64,000 nt of DNA from Pedobacter aquatilis (GTDB lineage Bacteria > Bacteroidota > Bacteroidia > Sphingobacteriales > Sphingobacteriaceae), in NCBI RefSeq assembly GCF_030409415.1, contig NZ_JAUFPW010000012.1:310001-374000 (forward strand). The letters are read 5' to 3'. The position numbers were made by a program, and so were the translations under genes. Every line of letters begins with the position of its first letter. The stretch's first letter is position 1. Under the pieces are notes generated by a model, which did no database searches, had not been told where the DNA came from, and worked only from the letters and a program-made list of their open reading frames with translations. Shown here in pieces: positions 47,701 to 55,898 of the stretch.

Positions 47701-47981
47701 CAGCATTCAGGTATCCGGCCAATTCGCAAAGTGACGGATTTTATCAACTTTCCGAAGCTAATGTGATAAAAGCCGACCACATAAGACTGGATTACCTCAA
47801 CCTGAATTACAGGTTCCAGCTAAAAGGCTCTGCGGGCCTGTTCAAATCAGTAGAATGCTACGCAGGTCTGCAAAATGTAGGCATCATCTGGCGGGCAAAC
47901 AAGCTTGGAATCGATCCGGAATATATGAGTGCTATTCCGCCCTTAAAGTCAGTGCTTATAGGCATTAGAACAGGTTTTTAA
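44733..47981 (+). CDS. SusC/RagA-family TonB-linked outer-membrane transporter
   Basis: This 1082-residue outer-membrane importer has a signal segment (about 14-35, VLLIALALLLILLSALG). It is followed by a short carboxypeptidase-regulatory-like domain (VKGKIRFSDLNVRATI...), the TonB-box/plug region (ELDSVVVSTGYQ, then GGSNILDRLLGQSSGL and LSVRGLGTINGPLDPLIVLDG), and a long beta-barrel ending in an aromatic residue (LIGIRTGF). It pairs with the SusD-like protein 15 bp downstream. The substrate cannot be told. It is shorter in the regulatory domain than many SusC proteins but looks intact. Confidence 0.88.
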   Translation: MMNKRNIDVHARKWNVLLIALALLLILLSALGSSAQQTHVLTVKGKIRFSDLNVRATISTLHNGRSQSNENGDFSMNIRQLPDTLTVQALGYEKQQFAILTGREEFLVNMKSSAMELDSVVVSTGYQVSKANEINGSIAVISSAQLNVRGGSNILDRLLGQSSGLVMNVGKSTGNVMNKTGLSVRGLGTINGPLDPLIVLDGFIYEGNIANLNPNDIEQVSILKDASAASIWGARAGNGVIVLTSKKGKFNQTFSIDASASAMVKSLPNLNAYKEMSAADYIESERVMFNGGYFNNRISSTPYLALSPAVELLLKQRRGLAGSAETEAALDALKLNDSKSAYLNEFYTRGLIQQYNVNIKGGAERYSYLIGGAFEDVLGETYASSKKLNLNFSQEVKVSSKLSFSSKIYLTSSKALSGRPAFNSILVGGRVLPYLSFRDAQGEALPVAMNYRWAYTDTLANSRLLDWKYYPAQEYEHQRTTIDARELFANAGLNYRVLDFLNASLSYQYQRQRSSSDALTDENSYASRNQINSYSQYNRATGVVTYPIPRGGISYLTESIQSSYTIRGQLSGDKAFGDHRINAFAGAEIREVSSNSFSLRRFGYKEDPLTSVDIDPVNLYRNILTGSNSRLSSSGLPTSKTYRFLSSYANAAYTFKGKYTLSGSARVDGSNIFGASTNDKFKPLWSAGLGWSLSDEPFYKIAWMPRLKFKATYGYSGNVDMTKTALSVGTTATASLTGLPYTRITSINNPSLRWEQLSQLNLSAEFSIPDNRLSGTLSFFRKRGTDLYGAALYDPTTWGGAATLVRNVADMSGRGVELDLHSINRRGNLFSWSSDLYFNYNDSRTLKYYDRSGIGVAGFLGGSNTIAPVEGKPLYSMVAYKYAGLDNQGSPIGYLKGEKSTDYAAIVTESRTTGDNLVYKGSSVPLFYGSLINTLRFQQLSLSFNFSYRLGYYAMKESFTSSQLIDNGRGHSDYALRWQKPGDELITSVPAFRYPANSQSDGFYQLSEANVIKADHIRLDYLNLNYRFQLKGSAGLFKSVECYAGLQNVGIIWRANKLGIDPEYMSAIPPLKSVLIGIRTGF

Positions 47982-47996
47982 TTTAAAATAAATATT

Positions 47997-49361
47997 ATGA
48001 AAAGAAATCTTTTATTGCTCGCTTATCTCTCGCTAATGATGCTTTTCGCTTCCTGCGAAAAGTATCTGGATAAGAAATCCGATTCGAGACTAGTTACCCC
48101 ACAAACCTTAAGGGATTTGCAGGGGATACTCGATGACCATGAACAGATGAATATTTGGACGACGCCATCTTTAGGGGAGGGTTCAGCAGATGATTATTTT
48201 CTGCTTCCCGCATCCTATACCTCATATTCCATACCTTACAAAAATTTATACCGGTGGCTGCCGGTGGAAATTAGGTTTGGTAACGACTGGGATATTGCCT
48301 ACCATGCCATTTACAACGCTAATCTTTGCTTGGATTTAATTGGAGGGATAGAAAGGAATAGTAGTAACGCTGCAGCCTGGGATAATGTAAAGGGGTCTGC
48401 ACTCTTCTATAGGGCTTTTTATTTGTTATGCCTTTCTACCGATTATGCTAAGGTATATAATGAATCGACCGCAGCAAGTGATTTAGGTGTGGTGTTAAGG
48501 CTAAATTCTGATTTTAACGTCCCCTCGGTACGCTCCAGCGTTAAGGAATCTTATACGCAGGTAATTTCTGATGCAATGCAGAGCATTGATCTATTGCCAA
48601 CCTATCCCCAGCACGCGCTGCGCCCTTCAAAAGGTGCGGCTTATGGGCTTTTAGCAAGGGCATACCTATATATGGGCAGGTATGAACAGGCAGGGGACTG
48701 GGCAACAGCGGCACTAAAACTAAACAGTTACCTAATGGATTATAATGGCGACCCATCAATAAGCGGTTTGAGCTCCGCTGTACCATTCAAAAAGTTTAAT
48801 TCCGAGACTATTTTCTATACGGAGATGAGCGTTGGTAATTTAGTTCATACCACTACACGCTCAAGAATAGATACAGCGCTAGTGGCAAGCTATCAGCCGG
48901 GAGACCTCCGTAGAACAGCTTTCTTCAATAACATTGGCGGCTACCAGCAATTTAAAGGTAGTTATGCCTCAAGCAATTCTATCTATTTCAGTGGCCTTGC
49001 AACAGATGAGCTGTATCTCATCCGCTCGGAATCAAATGCTCATCTTGGTGCTTTAGATGAAGCGCTAAAGGATGTGAATTTGCTTCTTGCCAAACGCTGG
49101 GATAAATCAAAAGCTTTTATTCCTTTAAGTGGTACCTCTAAAGCTGAGGTTTTAGCAAAGGTGAGGTTAGAGCGCAGAAAAGAGCTACTAATGCGAGGAA
49201 TGAGGTGGATAGATATTAAAAGGTACAATAGGGAAGGGGAGAATATTATTCCAACCAGAAATGTTGATGGTGAAGTGTACAGGTTATTACCAGATGCCCG
49301 GTATTACGCATTGCCGTTGCCATATGGAGTGATTGAGCAAACCGGCATGCCGCAGAACTAA
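47997..49361 (+). CDS. SusD/RagB-family surface lipoprotein
   Basis: This 454-residue protein has a lipobox (LLMLFASCEKYLDKKSD, Cys about residue 20) and the RagB/SusD pattern of TPR-like helices. Typical pieces are GSALFYRAFYLLCLSTDYAKVY, AAYGLLARAYLYMGRYEQA and, near the end, VRLERRKELLMRGMRWIDIKR. It caps the SusC transporter and binds the ligand. The C-terminus (LPLPYGVIEQTGMPQN) is the usual one, so the gene is complete. A strong terminator follows 4 bp later. Confidence 0.88.
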   Translation: MKRNLLLLAYLSLMMLFASCEKYLDKKSDSRLVTPQTLRDLQGILDDHEQMNIWTTPSLGEGSADDYFLLPASYTSYSIPYKNLYRWLPVEIRFGNDWDIAYHAIYNANLCLDLIGGIERNSSNAAAWDNVKGSALFYRAFYLLCLSTDYAKVYNESTAASDLGVVLRLNSDFNVPSVRSSVKESYTQVISDAMQSIDLLPTYPQHALRPSKGAAYGLLARAYLYMGRYEQAGDWATAALKLNSYLMDYNGDPSISGLSSAVPFKKFNSETIFYTEMSVGNLVHTTTRSRIDTALVASYQPGDLRRTAFFNNIGGYQQFKGSYASSNSIYFSGLATDELYLIRSESNAHLGALDEALKDVNLLLAKRWDKSKAFIPLSGTSKAEVLAKVRLERRKELLMRGMRWIDIKRYNREGENIIPTRNVDGEVYRLLPDARYYALPLPYGVIEQTGMPQN

Positions 49362-49364
49362 TAA

Positions 49365-49399
49365 ATTAAGCCGCAGAATAGTCACTTCTGCGGCTTAAT
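49365..49399. terminator. Bidirectional terminator between susD and the DUF6520 gene
   Basis: A 14-bp perfect stem (ATTAAGCCGCAGAA / TTCTGCGGCTTAAT) with a 7-nt loop lies between two converging genes. Confidence 0.8.
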
Positions 49400-49405
49400 G
49401 AATTA

Positions 49406-49774
49406 TTATTCAGCTTTATTTTGAGGGGTGCCGTCAGCAACGGAATTTACCCTGTATTTAGCTCCTAAACCTGGCGCAGCATCAATTGATGCACTGCTGT
49501 TTAGCGTTGGATCAGTTCCTGGGTTATCGACATGACTATCATCAATTAAAATTGAACAAGCCTCATCAAGTCCTGCAGGACAAGAAAGGTTATCCGCATC
49601 ATAAGTCCAGTTCGCCACGTCCTCCACCTGAAATTCAGTCATTTCTGCTGGACCGGTATAGCGGAAAGTAAACTGGTCCCTGCTAGATTTTGCTGATTTA
49701 AAAGCACTTTGTGTAAATACAAGACCGAACCCTAAAACAAGGGCTACAAGGCCTAAATTTATTTTTTTTAACAT
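49406..49774 (-). CDS. DUF6520-type exported small protein
   Basis: This 122-residue protein has an N-terminal signal (MLKKINLGLVALVLGFGLVF) and a mature part rich in Asp, Ser and Gly with two cysteines (LSCPAGLDEACSI). That matches the small Bacteroidota DUF6520 family often found with MauE-like and thioredoxin-like genes near SusCD. Function unknown. It lies 133 bp downstream of the MauE-like gene on the same strand. Confidence 0.7.
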   Translation of the reverse strand: MLKKINLGLVALVLGFGLVFTQSAFKSAKSSRDQFTFRYTGPAEMTEFQVEDVANWTYDADNLSCPAGLDEACSILIDDSHVDNPGTDPTLNSSASIDAAPGLGAKYRVNSVADGTPQNKAE

Positions 49775-49907
49775 AATGTATTCTGCTTTATTGCTTTTGA
49801 AAAAGCAGATGAAAAAGTTTCGTTAAAATTTAAGGTTGCGCCTCTGCCTCCGCTGGATAAACGGCAAAGCACATATTTCATTCCCGGGTTTATCTGCCGG
49901 GCATTGC

Positions 49908-50402
49908 TTATCTTTTTTCTGCCAGGCTTCCCCCTTTCTTTTTTACCTCAAACCAAAAACTATGAACAATTAAAAAAATGAAAACAAGGTTGAACCATAG
50001 ATGACTCTTCCAGCCCATCCGGGAAATCATTCCCCCACAGCTACAGGGAACTGAAGGGAAAAAGCGGGCTAAAACTAAAACAACGTATACCGTAAATCCT
50101 AGTAATAACAGCATGGAAATCCATAAGCCTAAAAGCCGAAATTTGAGGATCAGCAGCAATGCAGCGATTCCCTCTAATATTGGTATGGCGAAGATTAGCG
50201 TACTTTTAATTGCAGGCGAGAAAGGTTGCTCTTGCATCTGTCTGGTATATAGCGGCCAGTCTTCAAGCTTAATAAATACCGCATATGACCAAAGCAGAAT
50301 AAGCAAAAATAGTCCAGCTGAATGAATATAATAGGACGGGGAGTGGTTGCTTTTTGGTGTTGAACCAGCTGGGCTTTTATTAATATTTTTCAAAATTTCC
50401 AT
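49908..50402 (-). CDS. MauE/DoxX-like membrane protein
   Basis: This 164-residue protein has four predicted membrane helices (about 27-45, 66-86, 90-111 and 133-152). A CSCGG motif follows the third helix (SVPCSCGGMISRMGW), which is the MauE-type signature, and it ends in a charged tail. MauE proteins handle periplasmic disulfide formation or methylamine dehydrogenase maturation. In Bacteroidota they accompany DUF6520 peptides and TlpA-like proteins, all present here. It could supply oxidising or reducing equivalents to the TlpA-like product. Confidence 0.75.
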   Translation of the reverse strand: MEILKNINKSPAGSTPKSNHSPSYYIHSAGLFLLILLWSYAVFIKLEDWPLYTRQMQEQPFSPAIKSTLIFAIPILEGIAALLLILKFRLLGLWISMLLLLGFTVYVVLVLARFFPSVPCSCGGMISRMGWKSHLWFNLVFIFLIVHSFWFEVKKKGGSLAEKR

Positions 50403-50545
50403 AACGATTATCTGAATACAGATTAAAGTTCGGACGAATGAAAATGCCGGAGACTACCCGGCTTTGGTAATCTTTACTCTTTTGGGAGAAGGATACTTGT
50501 TGCCTTTTTGCGGTACACTTTAGTAGGAAAAGATACTTTAGGTTT

Positions 50546-51109
50546 TTAACGGTATATTTTTTTAATCCTGTAAAGGTATTTCGATTCGACGTTTAGTATC
50601 GAGGCTAGGATGTCGTGAATGGGAATGTAGATGAGTCTGGGATGCTTGCTTTTGAAATAAAGAAACCGCTCTCCTGCGTTTTTAATTCTTAACAGCAGCT
50701 CTCTTTCTTTTCCATCCTGCAAACCCTCTTCATATATTTCTAAAAGCATCCGGTAAAGCCTTGGCTCTTTTATCGCAAGTTCTTCTAGGCTGGCTAAATT
50801 TAACGCATAACAATGACTATCTTTCAAAAAGCTAATGTATTCAATGCTAGGGTTAGAGGAAAAAATTCCCTTTGTGGGTAACAAGAACCCGCTTTCCATA
50901 ATCCATGAGGTTTGCTGCTCTCCATCTGAATCGAAGTAACCTCTGACCAGTCCCTCCTCCATAAAATAGAGTATAGGTGTAGAATAAATTGGCGTAACCA
51001 AAATAGCGCCTTTATGGAATACTACTGGCACAAACATATCAAGCAACAAATCGACCAGCCGCTTTTCAGCAGTCCGAAGGCTTTGTAATTTATAAGTGAG
51101 CCTTTGCAT
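50546..51109 (-). CDS. Crp/Fnr-type transcriptional regulator
   Basis: This 187-residue protein has a cyclic-nucleotide-binding-like beta barrel (about 15-100, with FHKGAILV...YFMEEGLVRGYF) and a short C-terminal HTH region (IPIHDILASILNVESKYLYRIKK). It is the small Bacteroidota Crp form. It lies upstream of the MauE and DUF6520 genes on the same strand (143-bp gap) and may control them. The ligand is unknown. Confidence 0.7.
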   Translation of the reverse strand: MQRLTYKLQSLRTAEKRLVDLLLDMFVPVVFHKGAILVTPIYSTPILYFMEEGLVRGYFDSDGEQQTSWIMESGFLLPTKGIFSSNPSIEYISFLKDSHCYALNLASLEELAIKEPRLYRMLLEIYEEGLQDGKERELLLRIKNAGERFLYFKSKHPRLIYIPIHDILASILNVESKYLYRIKKIYR

Positions 51110-51497
51110 ATTTTCTTAACTATTATTTTAAGAAATTAAGATAAGCTTTAAGCAAACATCAGATCTGGTCATAATTAGATCAAATGTTGTCGATTGGGAC
51201 AAAAAAAGTGCAGGTTTGACCATTCTTCTTGAAATTAAATTTTTTGATGGGTCTTACTGGGAGAACCGTAAACCAAAAGAAAAAAATATCGAAATTTCTT
51301 TTTACTCTAAAATATCAAAAAAGGACTTTTCCGGTCTGCTATGGATTGCCCGAAATCCTTAAATTATGCTAACTCGTATAGTCCGTGAGACAAAAGCTTA
51401 CTGCCTATCGTTCGGTATTTTCCATTATCTAACAATCAGCTTAAGAGAGAATAGTTAGGATTTGTTAACTTCGCTCTAATGTTAATCTTTAGAAGAT
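51110..51497. other. 388-bp divergent intergenic region
   Basis: This region lies between the Crp-like gene (minus) and the AraC gene (plus). TAACTTCG near 51463-51470 resembles a -7 element for the AraC gene. I see no other supported feature. Confidence 0.3.
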
Positions 51498-52352
51498 ATG
51501 GGCATTCACACTTTTCCCGAAAACCTAAGTCAAAATAAAGGGCTTTCTATACGTATCGTTTCTCCCGAGTTCGGGCATGTATCTCTAGGATCTGCCGCTC
51601 AGTACGGTTCTGCCTACCGATTGCCTTATTATTTCCTTCTTTTTGTGCTAGATGGCAGCAGTCAGGAGTTTATCGATGGGGAAACTTTTGAGATTGGCAA
51701 AGATGAGCTTTTTCTTGCGTTGCCTCACCAGATCAGGCAACTCTCTACCGCCCGCCATAGCGCAGACTATTACAAACTTGGTTTTGATGAGGAGTGTCTT
51801 TCACGATTGCCAGGAAAGTTTCCATTCCTGCTCAAACCCCTGAACCAGCAGCGAATAAGTTTTTCGCCCAGTGCTTCGCTTAGGCTTCGTGCTACATTTA
51901 AGATCTTAAATGACTTGCTGCGTAGCGCCGATACTGATTCGGAACTGCTTCTGGCATATCTTAACAGCTTGCTTACAGAAATAAACGCTGCTTATTTTCT
52001 TATGAATAAAAAGCACACAGCAGGAAATATCGATAAGTTTTTAGGCTTTAAGCTATTTGTGGAAGATAATCTTACTCAACAACCGGCCATAACTGAGATT
52101 GCCGAAAAGCTGGCCTTGAGCACAGATTCTTTGTATAGGATTGTAAAACAGCATTCTGGCCTTTCACCAAAGGAATTCATTACAGACCGGTTGATAGTTG
52201 AGGCAAGGCGTAGAATTTATCACAATCAAAAAACATCTGTGAAGGAACTGGCATTTGAGCTTGGCTTCAATGACCCGGGCTATTTCTCGCGCCTGTTCAA
52301 AAAAGTAACCGGTAAAACCGTAGCCGGCTTTTATCAGGATTTGTCCCTTTAA
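51498..52352 (+). CDS. AraC-family transcriptional regulator
   Basis: This 284-residue protein has an N-terminal cupin-like ligand domain (1-150) and a C-terminal double HTH. The latter reads ITEIAEKLALSTDSLYRIVKQ, then SPKEFITDRLIVEARR, and ends with the hallmark VKELAFELGFNDPGYFSRLFKKVTG. It ends 57 bp before an epimerase gene on the same strand, which is its likely target or operon partner. Confidence 0.88.
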   Translation: MGIHTFPENLSQNKGLSIRIVSPEFGHVSLGSAAQYGSAYRLPYYFLLFVLDGSSQEFIDGETFEIGKDELFLALPHQIRQLSTARHSADYYKLGFDEECLSRLPGKFPFLLKPLNQQRISFSPSASLRLRATFKILNDLLRSADTDSELLLAYLNSLLTEINAAYFLMNKKHTAGNIDKFLGFKLFVEDNLTQQPAITEIAEKLALSTDSLYRIVKQHSGLSPKEFITDRLIVEARRRIYHNQKTSVKELAFELGFNDPGYFSRLFKKVTGKTVAGFYQDLSL

Positions 52353-52409
52353 AAGCGGTTTTTGTCCGGGCCTGAGGACTATATTAATCCCACTTTTGCC
52401 TAAAATAAT

Positions 52410-53243
52410 TTGATTATGGACAGACAATTTGGTAAAATATTGATAACAGGTGCTACCGGTTTGGTGGGTTCAAGGCTTTTGCCCCGCCTTGCCAAAGCAG
52501 GGTATGAGTGTGTCGCACTGGTACGTGGAAAAGAGGTCGCGGCTAACGTAACCGCTATTGACGGAGACTTGTTCGACCCTATGTCGCTGGAAAAGGCAGT
52601 AAAAGGTGCGGTGGCCATCATTCACCTGGCAGCCGTATTCCGTTCACCGGATATGGAACTAATCTGGAAAACGAATCTGGAGGGTACGCGTAACCTCATT
52701 GAAGCGGTAAAACGCAGTGCCCCGGATGCCCGGTTCATCTTTGCAAGTACTAGCCATGTTTACGATATCAGCAGTCCTCATCCCGGTCAGGAAGAAGATG
52801 CACTTAACCCGCAGCACGCCTATCCTGCCAGCAAAGTTGCTGCGGAAAAGCAGTTAGGTGAAAGCGGACTGAAATGGTCGGTTCTTCGCTTTCCGTTTGT
52901 TTATGGGGATGGTGATGGACACTTAGAAGAACTTCCTAAACATGTGCTTGCAGCTAAATTTCATCCGGCGATGCGTATGAGCACCATCCACCATCGCGAT
53001 ATATACACGGCGATTATGATGGCTTTGCAAGGAGTGATGGATGGCCGTGTGGTCAATATAGCAGATGAGGCGCCAACAACACTTTACGAGTTATTGCATC
53101 TTGTTGGTGAAAACATGAGCCCATCCGCAGAACCACTGGTCAATCCCTGGTATCTGCATGCCGATACTTCGCTGGCCCGCAGTTTAGGCTTTCTACCCTC
53201 CATTCGAACTGTTTATCAGGCGCTGCAGGAAAACCTGGTCTAA
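52410..53243 (+). CDS. NAD(P)-dependent epimerase/dehydratase (extended SDR)
   Basis: This 277-residue Rossmann enzyme has the cofactor motif TGATGLVG at 14-21. The extended-SDR active site is visible as STSHVYD followed by Y-P-A-S-K (HAYPASKVAAEK), giving Ser, Tyr and Lys. Substrate unknown; it might reduce or epimerise a sugar nucleotide or a small carbonyl. It follows the AraC regulator. Confidence 0.8.
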   Translation: MIMDRQFGKILITGATGLVGSRLLPRLAKAGYECVALVRGKEVAANVTAIDGDLFDPMSLEKAVKGAVAIIHLAAVFRSPDMELIWKTNLEGTRNLIEAVKRSAPDARFIFASTSHVYDISSPHPGQEEDALNPQHAYPASKVAAEKQLGESGLKWSVLRFPFVYGDGDGHLEELPKHVLAAKFHPAMRMSTIHHRDIYTAIMMALQGVMDGRVVNIADEAPTTLYELLHLVGENMSPSAEPLVNPWYLHADTSLARSLGFLPSIRTVYQALQENLV

Positions 53244-53272
53244 ACATTTACTCGATGCGGCTAGTCTATTTT

Positions 53273-53288
53273 TTTACCATATGGTAAA
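53273..53288. promoter_or_regulatory. Palindromic operator TTTACCA-TA-TGGTAAA, copy 1
   Basis: A perfect 7-bp inverted repeat with a 2-bp centre lies 23 bp before the -7 element of the Crp-like gene. A second copy with the same arms lies at 53901-53916 before the SDR gene. The shared site suggests that the Crp-like protein regulates itself and the SDR gene. Confidence 0.65.
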
Positions 53289-53310
53289 TGATTGTTTTTA
53301 TGATGTGTCC

Positions 53311-53318
53311 TATCTTTG
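53311..53318 (+). promoter_or_regulatory. -7 element of the Crp-like gene
   Basis: TATCTTTG matches the Bacteroidota TAnnTTTG consensus. Transcription would start near 53325, so the ATG at 53281 cannot be used. The true start must be 53323 or 53332, and the message is nearly leaderless. Confidence 0.5.
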
Positions 53319-53322
53319 CATT

Positions 53323-53892
53323 ATGGAAGCGATGATAAATCTTATCCTGCAGTTTGGTGATTTGAATAAACAGCAGATTGAGTTTTTGCTGAGCAAGGCT
53401 GAAATGCTGGAACTCAAGAAAGATGATTACCTCTCTGAAGCGGGAAAGGTTCCCCGGTACGTAGCATTTGTGCTTCATGGCGTTTTCCGCTTCTGTTATT
53501 ATAATAACAAAGGAGAGGAAGTAACCAACTATTTTGTAGAAGAAGGCAATTTTGTGGTTGATAATGAAAAATTTGAATCGCAAATTGTCGCATCCGAGTA
53601 TGTACAGGCTGTTACTGACTGCAAGGTGCTTGTGTTTACCAAAAAAAATTGGGATGATATTTCCGCCACCATAGTTGGATGGGAAATGATGAAGGCGAAT
53701 ATGGTAAAAAAGTGCCTGACACTTGCTATGGAGCGGCGAAGTCCGCTGGTTTCAGAAGATGCCACTACACGCTACCTGTCTTTTATTGAGGGCTTTCCTA
53801 ATCTTACAAACCGTATTCCGCTTTCACATGTGGCCTCCTATCTTGGCATCACCCAGCAATCGCTTAGCCGAATACGCCGTCATATCCGATAA
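53323..53892 (+). CDS. Crp/Fnr-type regulator, probably autoregulated
   Basis: This protein has about 189 residues from ATG 53323. It has a cNMP-binding-like barrel (EAGKVPRYVAFVLHGVFRF...) and a C-terminal HTH (IPLSHVASYLGITQQSLSRIRR) as in small Bacteroidota Crp proteins. An open frame exists back to 53281, but a promoter element lies inside it, so the later start is preferred. Palindromic operators lie just upstream and again upstream of the next gene, an SDR, implying control of both. Such regulator-SDR pairs often respond to electrophiles (family knowledge; ligand unknown). Confidence 0.8.
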   Translation: MEAMINLILQFGDLNKQQIEFLLSKAEMLELKKDDYLSEAGKVPRYVAFVLHGVFRFCYYNNKGEEVTNYFVEEGNFVVDNEKFESQIVASEYVQAVTDCKVLVFTKKNWDDISATIVGWEMMKANMVKKCLTLAMERRSPLVSEDATTRYLSFIEGFPNLTNRIPLSHVASYLGITQQSLSRIRRHIR

Positions 53893-53900
53893 CTCTGCTT

Positions 53901-53916
53901 TTTACCAAATGGTAAA
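53901..53916. promoter_or_regulatory. Palindromic operator TTTACCA-AA-TGGTAAA, copy 2
   Basis: It has the same 7-bp arms as the site at 53273-53288 with a different 2-bp centre. It lies 8 bp after the Crp stop and 53 bp before the SDR start. Confidence 0.65.
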
Positions 53917-53969
53917 TGTTTTGTTGTTACGATTTTCAACATTTGCTTATTCATTTAAACAAAAAGAAG

Positions 53970-54830
53970 ATGAGCAAGAAAATCGTATTAATAACCGGAA
54001 CAAATAGTGGTTTTGGCTGGCTTACTGCACAGAGCGTGGCGGCCTTAGGGCATCAGGTATATGCAACAATGCGAGATACCAAGGGCCGTAATGCGGATAA
54101 AGCGGCAGCACTCGCTGCTTTAGGGAACGTAACTGTTTTGGACGTTACCCTAACTGATGATGAGAGCGTAAGGCAAGCTATTGAAACCATTTTAGAAAAA
54201 GAGGGAACTATTGATGTGCTGGTGAATAACGCTGGTTACAGCATGACTGGGGTGGCCGAGAGCTTTACCACGGCCGATGTGCATACCACTTTTGATATCA
54301 ACGTTTATGCTCCCTGGCGAATGATTAAACTAGTGTTGCCTGCTATGCGCAAACAAGCTGATGGGTTAATTATTAACGTGACCAGTGGTTTCGGATGCGT
54401 ATCATTCCCATTTGCAACCATTTATGCAGCCTCCAAGTTTGCGCTGGAAGGAATCAGCGAGGGCCTGCATTATGAGGTGAAACGTTTAGGTATTGACGTG
54501 GCTATCATAGAGCCTGGCGCTTTCCCTACCGAAATGCAGCAAAAGAACAATCCCGCATCTGATCAGCATGTATTTGAGGGCTATAGCTCAATTGCCGATA
54601 TACCTGGTAAAATGGTGGCGGCCTTGACTGCAGAGATGCAGGCCAAAAACCCAGACCCACAGGATGTCGCCGATGCAATTGTAAAATTAATTGGTACCCC
54701 TGCAGGCAAGCGTCCATTACGAACAGTAGTTGACCCGATAACAGGCCAATACATTGAAGCCGCTAATAAAGCTGTAGCTGAAGAGTTTGCCAAAGGCTTG
54801 AGCGTTTTTGGTATGGGTGAGTTATTGTAA
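53970..54830 (+). CDS. Short-chain dehydrogenase/reductase (classical SDR)
   Basis: This 286-residue protein starts at ATG 53970 (MSKKIVLITGTNSGFG). The upstream extension to 53916 overlaps the operator and is rejected. The cofactor motif is TGTNSGFG, then NNAGYS (about 87-92), and the catalytic Ser, Tyr and Lys are in NVTSGFG and YAASK. NADP-dependent oxidoreductase of unknown substrate. It is preceded by the Crp operator and followed by a terminator, so it is a single-gene unit under that regulator. Confidence 0.85.
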   Translation: MSKKIVLITGTNSGFGWLTAQSVAALGHQVYATMRDTKGRNADKAAALAALGNVTVLDVTLTDDESVRQAIETILEKEGTIDVLVNNAGYSMTGVAESFTTADVHTTFDINVYAPWRMIKLVLPAMRKQADGLIINVTSGFGCVSFPFATIYAASKFALEGISEGLHYEVKRLGIDVAIIEPGAFPTEMQQKNNPASDQHVFEGYSSIADIPGKMVAALTAEMQAKNPDPQDVADAIVKLIGTPAGKRPLRTVVDPITGQYIEAANKAVAEEFAKGLSVFGMGELL

Positions 54831-54846
54831 GCCGAAGCGAATTTTG

Positions 54847-54881
54847 AGAACGGCAGTGATGAGGCTACCGCCGTTCTTTTT
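54847..54881 (+). terminator. Terminator of the SDR gene
   Basis: AGAACGGC and GCCGTTCT form an 8-bp stem with a 15-nt loop, followed by TTTTT. It starts 17 bp after the stop. Confidence 0.65.
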
Positions 54882-54977
54882 AGCTACTATTGTATTCGGT
54901 TATGCCCGCGTTTATAGTATTGAAGTTTTTAGCTATTAGGTCCTGAGATATTACAGATAATTAAAGTATCCACCATT

Positions 54978-55886
54978 TCAATTAAAAGATGCTCTAAACT
55001 CCAATGGTGACAGGCTGGTTTTAGCCTTCAACAATTTACTGAACGACGGCAAATGCTCAAAGCCCAACCCGTAAGCGATCTCGCTAACTGATAGATCTGT
55101 TGATGACAATTTTTCCTTGGCCTTTTCGATCAGCTTTTCGTGGATATGCTGCTGCGTATTTTGCCCAGTGAGTACCTTGAGTAAGCTGCTTAAATATTTT
55201 GGCGAAAGGTTCATTGCATCTGCCAGATATGCTACAGTGGGCAAGCCCTTTGATAACAAGTCGTCGCTGTTGAAGTATTCCCTCAGTTAGGTTTCTATCC
55301 GTACCAGTGCTTGATGGTTTGACTTTTCGCGGGTAATGAACTGCCGATGGTAATAACGGTCGGCATAATTGAGCAGGGCTTCAATGTGGGAAACAATAAT
55401 GCGTTTGCTGAACCGGTCTATATTGGCCTCGTATTCTGCAAAAATACTTTGAACGATGCTATCGATCATTGCCTCTTCTTTTTCGGAAAGGAACAATGCT
55501 TCGTTTAATGCATAGTCCCAAAAGTCATACTGCCTGATCGTTTTCGCTAGCGCTGTATTCCAAATAAAATCGGGATGGATGTAGATGGCCCATCCAGATT
55601 TTTCTGCCTTTTTACCTTTGTCGTCCACCTCAATGTTCAGCACCTGGTTGGGTGATATAAATGACATGATGCCATCGTTAAAGTCGAAAGAACGCTGTCC
55701 GTACTGCACTTTAAAGTTAATCATCCGCTTTACGGAAATGGAATAGAAGTCCATTGCCATATTCATGGGTTCTGAGACATCGCGAGTTGGTACGCTCGCG
55801 ACATCCACCACGCTGATGAGTGGATGCATCGGCGCAGGCATGCCTAAAAAATGGTGAAACTCTGCTATCGTTTTAAAATGCCTCAT
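54978..55886 (-). pseudogene. AraC-family regulator with an in-frame nonsense codon
   Basis: Residues 1-199 form the ligand-binding domain and linker and end at TAA 55287-55289 after VRIET. The same frame continues LREYFNSDD and the full AraC HTH region (TVAYLADAMNLSPKYLSSLLK, SEIAYGLGFEHLPSFSKLLK) to 54978. Restored length is about 302 residues, normal for the family. One base change explains the stop. It lies 12 bp from the broken zinc-type reductase that it probably regulated. Confidence 0.78.
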
Positions 55887-55898
55887 AGGGATGAATGC

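Noticed and set aside
53916-53969. Longer SDR protein starting at 53916
   Set aside because: The extension overlaps the operator, and the Rossmann motif begins right after the ATG at 53970.
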